From an uncultured Corynebacterium sp. (GTDB lineage: Bacteria > Actinomycetota > Actinomycetes > Mycobacteriales > Mycobacteriaceae): a DNA stretch of 8,284 nt. The stretch lies in NCBI RefSeq assembly GCF_947253065.1, contig NZ_CAMXWS010000052.1, forward strand, positions 1-8,284, written 5' to 3'. The notes beneath the pieces were generated by a model, which was not told where the DNA came from, searched no databases, and saw only the letters and a program-made list of their open reading frames with translations. Of the stretch, positions 1 through 5,034 are shown one piece after another. The position numbers and the translations under genes are program-made. Within the stretch, counting starts at the first letter, position 1, and every line of letters begins with the position of its first letter.

Positions 1-26
1 AAGAGGTCCTCGATATCTTTATCCAT
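1..26 (-). CDS. rskA: Probable anti-sigma-K factor, first codons only
   Basis: Only the first eight codons are in the window (MDKDIEDL), starting at the ATG read on the minus strand at 26-24; the gene continues off the left edge. Its ATG shares one base with the sigma-factor stop codon in a TGATG overlap, a standard sign of translational coupling. A coupled gene directly downstream of an ECF sigma factor is normally its anti-sigma factor; for SigK that is RskA, a membrane protein that holds the sigma factor inactive until it is proteolysed. Too little sequence is visible to prove the family, so the name rests on position and on the short acidic start. Confidence 0.6.
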
Positions 27-601
27 CACAGGCCTCCTTTCAGCGACACAGCCTTGCGCAGTTTATTTAACCCATCGCGCACTCGCGTTTTCGCGGTTCC
101 GAGTGCGACGCCGGTTGCATCTGCGATTTCCTGGTGGGTGTATTCCCCGAAATATGCGAGCATGAGCGCACTGCGGTGGGGTTCCCCGATCGAATCAATG
201 AGTTCTTGCAGTTCCTGCGATTCTAGTCGTTGTCCTGCTTCGTCCTCAGCAGCAGCGACCCAGGTGGTGAGCTGGCTGTTGAAGTCTTCAGTGTCACGGG
301 CCTGCGCACTTCGCCAGCTCCGCAGTCTGTCAATAGACCTTGATTTGGCCAGGCGAAGCACCCATGATTTCGCGCTGCCCCGGGCCGGATCGAAAGTGTG
401 GGCCTTTTGCCACACCTCCACGAACACCTCTTGGGTGACCTCTTCGGCTTGAGCTTGATCGCGCAGAATATGGGTGGCTAGACCAAGAACCTGTGGGGCA
501 ATGGCGTCGTAAAGCTCGGCGAATGCAGCTTTGTCACCTGCGCGCACGCTTTCTAAGAGACGGTCAGGATCCACAGATTCTAAATCTAACACCTGGGTCA
601 T
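26..601 (-). CDS. sigK: ECF RNA polymerase sigma factor, SigK-type
   Basis: A 191-residue ECF sigma factor of ordinary family length. Sigma region 2 spans about residues 25-95, including the acidic QAEEVTQEVFVEVW helix and the promoter-melting/-10-reading segment around SWVLRLAKSRSIDRLRSWR. Sigma region 4 spans about 127-183 and has a clear helix-turn-helix, YTHQEIADATGVALGTAKTR, that reads the -35 element. The overall pattern and the neighbourhood (coupled downstream gene, divergent dipZ) match the actinobacterial SigK group; in Mycobacterium tuberculosis dipZ belongs to the SigK regulon (established knowledge, from memory). The ATG at 601 lies only 3 bases after the stop of the upstream lipoprotein gene, and no strong ribosome site precedes it, so translation probably depends on coupling. 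The protein contains no cysteine, unlike M. tuberculosis SigK, for which a redox-sensitive disulfide has been reported. It is probably autoregulated from the promoter near 873-902. Confidence 0.85.
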   Translation of the reverse strand: MTQVLDLESVDPDRLLESVRAGDKAAFAELYDAIAPQVLGLATHILRDQAQAEEVTQEVFVEVWQKAHTFDPARGSAKSWVLRLAKSRSIDRLRSWRSAQARDTEDFNSQLTTWVAAAEDEAGQRLESQELQELIDSIGEPHRSALMLAYFGEYTHQEIADATGVALGTAKTRVRDGLNKLRKAVSLKGGL

Positions 602-604
602 GTG

Positions 605-814
605 CTACTTGGATTCTTCCATCATTTTGTCTTCGCTCATCATCGCCTCGGACGACGGGGCCATGGACTCTTCGCTCATCATCGCGCTAGAGCTCGGGGT
701 CATGGAGCCATCCATCTTGTCCTCCATCTTGTCTTCGCTGTCGTTGCAGGCAACGAGGCCGGTAGCGGCAATGGCGATGGCGCTGGCGGTGGCGATGGTG
801 CGGTTGATAGACAT
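605..814 (-). CDS. Small Met/Ser/acid-rich lipoprotein, first gene of the sigK operon
   Basis: A 69-residue protein starting at the ATG at 814, preceded by AAGGAG five bases upstream. Residues 1-22 form a signal peptide with a hydrophobic core (ATASAIAIAATGLVA) ending in the lipobox LVAC, so Cys23 should be lipidated and the mature protein anchored outside the membrane. The mature 47 residues are low-complexity: 10 Met, 11 Ser, 13 acidic residues, no aromatics and no further Cys. They contain the tandem EDKM/EDKM and two 13-residue repeats, SSSAMMSEESMAP and SSEAMMSEDKMME. It resembles in style the Met-rich MXKDX-type repeat proteins, but I assign no family. It ends 3 bases before sigK, so the two share a transcript and probably the SigK-type promoter. 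Function unknown; Cu(I) binding or a methionine-oxidation sink are hypotheses. A longer frame extending upstream through dipZ is a shadow. Confidence 0.8.
   Translation of the reverse strand: MSINRTIATASAIAIAATGLVACNDSEDKMEDKMDGSMTPSSSAMMSEESMAPSSEAMMSEDKMMEESK
631..734 (-). repeat. In-frame direct repeats inside the lipoprotein gene
   Basis: The plus-strand 16-mer CTTCGCTCATCATCGC occurs at 631-646 and exactly at 670-685, a 39-base period (13 codons) that gives the two AMMSE-containing protein repeats. A 12-base tandem pair, TCCATCTTGTCC at 711-722 and TCCATCTTGTCT at 723-734, encodes the repeated DKME. All periods are multiples of three, so the repeats are coding; their near-identity at DNA level suggests recent slippage expansion. 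Confidence 0.8.
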
Positions 815-872
815 TGTGTCTCCTTCACTGAGTTGGTGTTGCGGGCGCAGTTTTTCTGGCCCGTCATGAAGT

Positions 873-902
873 ACTACGGAGCACTCCGGGGCGGCGGATT
901 GG
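873..902 (-). promoter_or_regulatory. Putative SigK-type promoter for the lipoprotein-sigK-rskA operon
   Basis: Read leftwards, -35 CCAATCC (902-896), a 16-base spacer and -10 CCGTAGT (879-873). The expected start of transcription is about 7-8 bases further left, giving a leader of about 50 bases before the ATG at 814. Both hexamers and the spacing are identical to the rightward element at 904-933. The shape is close to the mycobacterial SigK consensus as I remember it (CCATCC, then CCGAAT). The match is inferred, but two identical copies at one divergent locus are strong internal support. Confidence 0.7.
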
Positions 903-903
903 A

Positions 904-933
904 CCAATCCGAAAAAGTAGGTGACTCCGTAGT
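904..933 (+). promoter_or_regulatory. Putative SigK-type promoter for dipZ
   Basis: The -35 CCAATCC (904-910), a 16-base spacer and -10 CCGTAGT (927-933) give a predicted start near 940 and a leader of about 35 bases before the dipZ ATG at 975. It is the mirror image of the leftward promoter around base 903: the -35 elements form GGATTGG-A-CCAATCC (896-910), and the -10 regions form arms ACTACGGAG (873-881) and CTCCGTAGT (925-933). Confidence 0.7.
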
Positions 934-974
934 TCTGGGTGTCAGGAAAGACATGATGGATTAAGGATGTTTCG

Positions 975-2600
975 ATGCTCAGTGTTGTTCTCGTGGGGTT
1001 TATCGGGGGAGTGATCACAGCGCTCTCGCCGTGTATTTTGCCGGTGTTGCCGGTGGTACTCGGTGTGAGCGTGGGCCGTAAGCCTTCACACGTTGTGGCG
1101 GGTTTGACCATTAGTTTCGCGGTGATCGCGTTGCTGGGCTCGCTGCTTCTCAGCACGTTGCATTTGCCGCCGTCGGTGCTGCGGTGGACAGGTATTGTGC
1201 TGCTCTGTCTCGTTGGGTTGAGCATGATTTTTCCGAAGCTTGGGGACATTGTGCAGAAGCCCTTTGATGCCATACCGCGTCCGTACCAGCTCCAGCAGAA
1301 CGCGAAGGATAAGGGCGGTTTCGTTATTGGGTTGGCGCTCGGTGCGGTGTACGTGCCGTGTGCAGGGCCGGTGCTCGCAGCGGTGACGGTTGCGGGAAAT
1401 ACGGGTGAGATCGGGTGGAATACGGTGCTGCTCACCGTGGCTTTCGCGCTGGGTTCTGCATTGCCGCTGTTCATTTTCGCGCTCGCGGGAAACAAGATCG
1501 GAGAGAAGGTCGACGTGGTGCAGCGCCACCGCCGCGCGATCGGCGTGGTGGTGCTCGTGTTCACGCTGGCGCTTGCGCTCAATGCACCGGCGGCGATCCA
1601 GCGGGCGCTGCCGAATTGGACATCGGGTCTGTCGCAGCGTTTTGAGAATTCAGACTTCGCCACCAATGCGTTGGGCACCGGTGAGCTAGGCGCTTGTCGA
1701 CGCTCCGACCCCGCCACCCTCCACGACTGCGGCCCCGCCCCCGAGTTCGCAGGCTTGGAGAACTGGATCAACACTGAGCAGCCACCAAGCCCACACGATG
1801 GCGGCGTGATGCTCGTGGACTTCTGGGCTTATGCCTGCATCAACTGTCAGAGGGCAGGGGAGCACATCACCAAGCTTTACGACGCCTACCGCGACGCAGG
1901 CCTCACCGTCGTCGGCGTCCACTCCCCGGAGTACGGCTTCGAACATGATCTGGACAACGTGAAAGCCGCAGTGGAGAAAGAAGGCATCCACTACCCAGTG
2001 GCACAGGACAATTCCTTTGCCACCTGGAAGAATTTCAACAACCGCTACTGGCCGGCGCGTTACCTCATTGACAAAGATGGAAATGTTCGCCAGATCGTGG
2101 AAGGGGAGGGCTCTTACGCAGAGACTGAGCAGCTCATCCGCCAACTGCTGCGGGAGTCGAATCCGGGGGTGGAGCTACCGGAGGTCGTCGAAAAGCAAGC
2201 AGGTGAGGCTGGCACGAAAGACCGTAACCCGGAGACTTACTTGGGCACGGCGCGTGCGGAATACACCACGCAGGCCGAGTACAGCGATGGCCCGCATGAC
2301 TTCGGTGAGCAAGCGGCACCGGGGCGGTACATGTTCGCGCTGTCCGGGAGATGGACGCTGGGTTCAGAGTCCGTGGAGGCAGATGGCGGTCACATGGATA
2401 TCAACGTCCATGCGTCATGGGTGCAGCTGGTTGTGTCCGGTAAGGGGAATGTCGAGGTCGAGTATCCGGACGGCTCCACCAGGACCTTCGATGTCACTGA
2501 CGGAACCTTGGACCTTGTGAAAGACGAAACGCCCACCGAGGGGGTGCTGCGCATCCGTCCCTCGGCAGGCGTGAAGTTGTATTCGTTGACCTTCGGCTAA
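975..2600 (+). CDS. dipZ: DipZ-type membrane thiol-disulfide reductant transporter with thioredoxin-like domain
   Basis: A 541-residue fusion. Residues 1-200 form a CcdA/DsbD-beta-like membrane domain of about six helices with its paired redox cysteines in SPCILPVLPVVLG (Cys20) and YVPCAGPV (Cys129), which pass electrons from cytoplasmic thioredoxin outwards. Residues 255-395 form a TlpA/thioredoxin-like domain outside the membrane: FWAYACINCQRAGEH gives the CxxC active site Cys288/Cys291, and YWPARYLID carries the cis-proline (about 360). Residues 415-541 form a beta-rich C-terminal domain found in full-length DipZ proteins (NPETYLG start). A further Cys pair, 241 and 252, sits in the linker. 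Translation starts at the ATG at 975 with AAGGA seven bases upstream. The divergent SigK-type promoter links it to the lipoprotein-sigK operon, suggesting maintenance of reduced or correctly oxidised thiols or oxidised residues in exported proteins. Substrate unknown. Confidence 0.92.
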   Translation: MLSVVLVGFIGGVITALSPCILPVLPVVLGVSVGRKPSHVVAGLTISFAVIALLGSLLLSTLHLPPSVLRWTGIVLLCLVGLSMIFPKLGDIVQKPFDAIPRPYQLQQNAKDKGGFVIGLALGAVYVPCAGPVLAAVTVAGNTGEIGWNTVLLTVAFALGSALPLFIFALAGNKIGEKVDVVQRHRRAIGVVVLVFTLALALNAPAAIQRALPNWTSGLSQRFENSDFATNALGTGELGACRRSDPATLHDCGPAPEFAGLENWINTEQPPSPHDGGVMLVDFWAYACINCQRAGEHITKLYDAYRDAGLTVVGVHSPEYGFEHDLDNVKAAVEKEGIHYPVAQDNSFATWKNFNNRYWPARYLIDKDGNVRQIVEGEGSYAETEQLIRQLLRESNPGVELPEVVEKQAGEAGTKDRNPETYLGTARAEYTTQAEYSDGPHDFGEQAAPGRYMFALSGRWTLGSESVEADGGHMDINVHASWVQLVVSGKGNVEVEYPDGSTRTFDVTDGTLDLVKDETPTEGVLRIRPSAGVKLYSLTFG

Positions 2601-2602
2601 GC

Positions 2603-2681
2603 GTGGATCTGGATTACATCCAGCCCCCGGCTTGAGAATAAAACCCAAGGTCGGATTCGCGGCGATGTAATCGAGATCCAC
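2603..2681. repeat. Long inverted repeat between convergent genes, possible bidirectional terminator or dispersed palindromic element
   Basis: Arms of 18 bases, GTGGATCTGGATTACATC at 2603-2620 and GATGTAATCGAGATCCAC at 2664-2681, pair with one mismatch around a 43-base loop that can itself fold in part (CTTG at 2631-2634 with CAAG at 2646-2649). The element almost exactly fills the 93-base gap between the dipZ stop and the aminotransferase stop. It lacks a T-run on either side, so it is not a classic intrinsic terminator, although it could end or stabilise both convergent transcripts. Its size and arrangement also fit a dispersed palindromic repeat. Confidence 0.65.
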
Positions 2682-2693
2682 CGCACGCCAGGC

Positions 2694-3827
2694 CTAGACC
2701 TGGTCCAGTGCCTCCGCGAAGCGTGCAACGGTGCCGTCAACGTCTGCCCACTTGTCCAGGCCGAACAAGCCGATGCGGAAGGTGGAGAAGCTCTCAGGTT
2801 CGCCGATCTGCAGCGGAACACCACCGGCGATCTGGATACCAGCCTGTTTGAAGGCGGCACCGGTTGCCTGCTCTGGTGAGTTGGCGTGCATTACCACGAT
2901 GGAGGTGGCTTCAAAGCCCGGTGCGGCAACGGAGACGAAGCCCTTTGCGGCGAGTACCTCGCGGACCTTGGAACCAAGCTCGACCTGGCGTTTGGTCAGC
3001 TCGTCCAAGCCGATCTCCTTGGCTTCTTCCATGAGTTCAAGGTTGTGTGCGATCGCGTCGGTCGGCAGGGTCGCGTGGTAGGCGGCGCCACCGTCGACGT
3101 AGCCTTCGGAGATGGCGGTCCACTTGGCCAGGTCCATGGCGAAGCTGTCGGAAGTGGTGTTGTCCAGCTGTGCACGGCCGGCTTCGGAGAACATGATGTA
3201 GCCCGTGGCCGGAGAGCCGGACCAGCCCTTTTGCGGTGCGGAGATGAGGATGTCCACGCCGGTTTCTTCCATGTTGATCCACTTGGTGCCGGCGGCGACA
3301 CAGTCGAGGACCATCAGGCCGCCGACTTCGTGTGTAGCAGCGGCGAGCTGGGAGATGTAGTCGGCGGGCAGTTCGAGGCCAGCTGCGGTTTCGACGTGCG
3401 CGGCGAAGACGACTGCAGGGCGCTCCGTACGAATGCGTGCGACTGCGTCGTCGATGGCCGGGGGAACATAAGAGGCGCGCTCATCATCGGAGGTCGGCTC
3501 GGCGTTGAGCACGGTGACCTTGTTGGCCACGCCGGAGGCATCGAAAATTTGGGTCCAGCGGTGGGAGAAATTTCCGGTGCGGATGACCAAGGCGTCCTTG
3601 TCACGTGCGAACTGGCGGGCGACGGATTCCATTGCAAAGGTGCCGCCACCAGGGACCACGGCGACGGATTTCGCGTGGTAGGTCTCGCGCAGGATCGTTT
3701 GGAGTTCCTGCATGATGCCGATGAATTTCGCGGACATGTGGTTCAGCGAGCGGTCGCTGAACACTGCCGAGTATTCGAGCAATCCTTCGGGGTCGATTTC
3801 GTGGCGGGGCAATTGGATTTCAGTCAT
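2694..3827 (-). CDS. Class V PLP-dependent aminotransferase (alanine/serine-glyoxylate aminotransferase-like)
   Basis: A 377-residue fold-type I PLP enzyme, full length for the family. Visible landmarks are the N-terminal LNHMSAKFIGIMQELQ, the cofactor-phosphate loop VPGGGTFAMES (about 58-68), HVETAAG (144-150), the ring-binding Asp in LMVLDCVA (Asp175) and the Schiff-base lysine in SAPQKGWSG (Lys200); the arginine of FSTFRIGLFG near the C-terminus is a candidate for binding the substrate carboxylate. The family moves amino groups between small amino acids and glyoxylate or pyruvate; the exact substrate cannot be read here. It lacks a cysteine-desulfurase active-site loop, so a NifS/IscS role is unlikely. 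It lies 39 bases downstream of thiF in the same direction and is probably cotranscribed. The ATG at 3827 has AAGG very close upstream; I see no separate promoter in the gap. Confidence 0.85.
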   Translation of the reverse strand: MTEIQLPRHEIDPEGLLEYSAVFSDRSLNHMSAKFIGIMQELQTILRETYHAKSVAVVPGGGTFAMESVARQFARDKDALVIRTGNFSHRWTQIFDASGVANKVTVLNAEPTSDDERASYVPPAIDDAVARIRTERPAVVFAAHVETAAGLELPADYISQLAAATHEVGGLMVLDCVAAGTKWINMEETGVDILISAPQKGWSGSPATGYIMFSEAGRAQLDNTTSDSFAMDLAKWTAISEGYVDGGAAYHATLPTDAIAHNLELMEEAKEIGLDELTKRQVELGSKVREVLAAKGFVSVAAPGFEATSIVVMHANSPEQATGAAFKQAGIQIAGGVPLQIGEPESFSTFRIGLFGLDKWADVDGTVARFAEALDQV

Positions 3828-3866
3828 GCCTTAACGCTATCGGTTTTCGCCGTCGTACGTGCGTAG

Positions 3867-4964
3867 TTAGAGCGCGTTGACGCCACCAGGCAAGCTCGTT
3901 AGCGTGATCCCGCGCTGTGCCGCATGGTCCGCATGCTTATCGACGAAACCCTGCGACCTCTTTCCCGATGCGCAGTACACCAGGACATCGGTGCCGGCGG
4001 GCAGTGAGTCGATGAAGTCCGCGCCGAGCTGGGGGTCTGCAGAGGTTGGAATGTGCGCGCCCTTGGCAGCTGGGATGTCCTTGATCGCCTTTTCGTGTTC
4101 TTCGCGCACGTCGAGGGCGATGACTGTGCCGGTGGCGGCGGCGTCGAGAAGCTCAGTGTTGGCGGGCATTGCACACGCGGTGCCTTCGTAGGTGCCAAAG
4201 CTGGTGATCAGCTCGCGGCCGGGGTCGCGGCGGACGCTGAAGTGGCGGATCTGGGTGGTCAATGCGTCGTACATGCGCAGCGTACCTACTGGTGCTTCGC
4301 CGATGCCGGTGAGGAATTTAATCACCTCGGTGGACATGAGTCCACCGACAACGCTGGTGGTCACACCGAGCACGCCAGCGGTGGCACAGTCGGGTACTGA
4401 GTCTGCATCGGGCTGGTCGGGGTAGAGGTCGCGCATGCCCACACCGTCTTCCGGTGCGCCGGGGCCGGACCACCACAGTGCGACATCACCGCGGTAGCGC
4501 AGCACTGATCCCCATACCAGGGGAGTGCCGGTGATCTCTGCTGCATCGGCTGCCATGAATTTGGTGGTGAAGGTGTCAGACCCGTCGATCAGCACATCCA
4601 CACCTTCGAGGAGCTCCACTGCATTTGATGCATCCATTCGGCCGTCAATGGTGGTCACTTCGATGCCGGGCTGCAGTTCACGGAGCCTTTCGGCGGCCAC
4701 ATCTATCTTCCTACGGCCTACATCGGAGGCCCCGAAGAGGATTTGGCGGTGAATATTGGTGAGGTCGACTACGTCGTCGTCGATAAGCGAAATGTGCCCG
4801 ACGCCTGTCGCTGCGAGCGTTTGCATGATCGGGCACCCGAGCCCTCCCGCGCCAATGACCAGTACGTGGGCACGGTGGAGCGCTTCTTGTTGCGCGGGAC
4901 CGAAGCCAGGCAGATTCATCTGACGGGCGGTGCGGCGGAGTTCTTGCTCGGGAAGATTAATCAC
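3867..4964 (-). CDS. thiF: ThiF/MoeZ-type E1-like adenylyltransferase fused to a rhodanese domain
   Basis: A 365-residue protein. Residues 9-250 are an E1-like enzyme that adenylates the C-terminal Gly-Gly of a ubiquitin-like sulfur carrier. They show nucleotide loop GAGGLG (38-43), Asp62-64, NIHRQ with Arg73, RRKID with Lys86, DGSDTF with Asp130, and Cys193 in VPDCATAGVLG, where ThiF/MoeB proteins carry a conserved Cys. Residues 272-365 are a rhodanese domain with DVREEHE and active-site loop CASGKRS (Cys331), which would carry persulfide sulfur. Together they would convert ThiS to its thiocarboxylate. The two zinc-binding CxxC pairs of E. coli ThiF/MoeB are absent (only Cys44, 193, 264 and 331 exist). 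The start is GTG at 4964 with GAGG immediately upstream; Met16 is too late because the conserved LRRTARQMNLPGFG lies across it. With thiS/thiG nearby and no molybdopterin genes, ThiF is preferred to MoeZ. Confidence 0.82.
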   Translation of the reverse strand: MINLPEQELRRTARQMNLPGFGPAQQEALHRAHVLVIGAGGLGCPIMQTLAATGVGHISLIDDDVVDLTNIHRQILFGASDVGRRKIDVAAERLRELQPGIEVTTIDGRMDASNAVELLEGVDVLIDGSDTFTTKFMAADAAEITGTPLVWGSVLRYRGDVALWWSGPGAPEDGVGMRDLYPDQPDADSVPDCATAGVLGVTTSVVGGLMSTEVIKFLTGIGEAPVGTLRMYDALTTQIRHFSVRRDPGRELITSFGTYEGTACAMPANTELLDAAATGTVIALDVREEHEKAIKDIPAAKGAHIPTSADPQLGADFIDSLPAGTDVLVYCASGKRSQGFVDKHADHAAQRGITLTSLPGGVNAL

Positions 4965-5009
4965 ACCTCACCAGCCTAATGGCATAAGCTTTTTCGAGAC
5001 CTTGACCGC

Positions 5010-5019
5010 TTACTAGTAA
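5010..5019. promoter_or_regulatory. Perfect palindrome TTACTAGTAA in the thiF/carrier divergent gap
   Basis: The 70-base gap between the divergent starts of thiF (4964) and the BCCT gene (5035) must contain both promoters. I see no convincing -35/-10 pair on either strand. The 10-base palindrome TTACTAGTAA, 15 bases before the carrier ATG, overlaps a possible -10-like TAGTAAT (5014-5020). It may be an operator or only part of the promoter. Confidence 0.3.
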
Positions 5020-5034
5020 TAGGGCCTGATTCAT

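Noticed and set aside
605..814. Truncated MPT83-like fasciclin lipoprotein broken by a frameshift
   Set aside because: The stop is followed after 3 bases by sigK, so no remnant of a fasciclin domain can lie downstream, and the Met-rich repeats are intact and in frame.
605..1774. 389-residue minus-strand open frame joining antisense dipZ sequence to the lipoprotein
   Set aside because: Only the last 69 residues carry a signal peptide, lipobox and ribosome site; the rest is antisense to the well-supported dipZ gene.
2694..3827. Cysteine desulfurase supplying sulfur to the rhodanese domain
   Set aside because: The protein belongs to the same PLP superfamily, but I see no catalytic cysteine loop; the HVETAAG and SAPQKGW segments fit the glyoxylate-aminotransferase branch.
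2886..3866. 326-residue plus-strand open frame
   Set aside because: It is antisense to the aminotransferase, has no recognisable domain, and arises from the third-position bias of that gene.
4965..5034. Thiamine pyrophosphate riboswitch upstream of thiF
   Set aside because: The gap is only 70 bases and shows no CTGAGA-type core or the other conserved TPP-aptamer segments; a riboswitch, if present, would lie upstream of the operon beyond the right edge.
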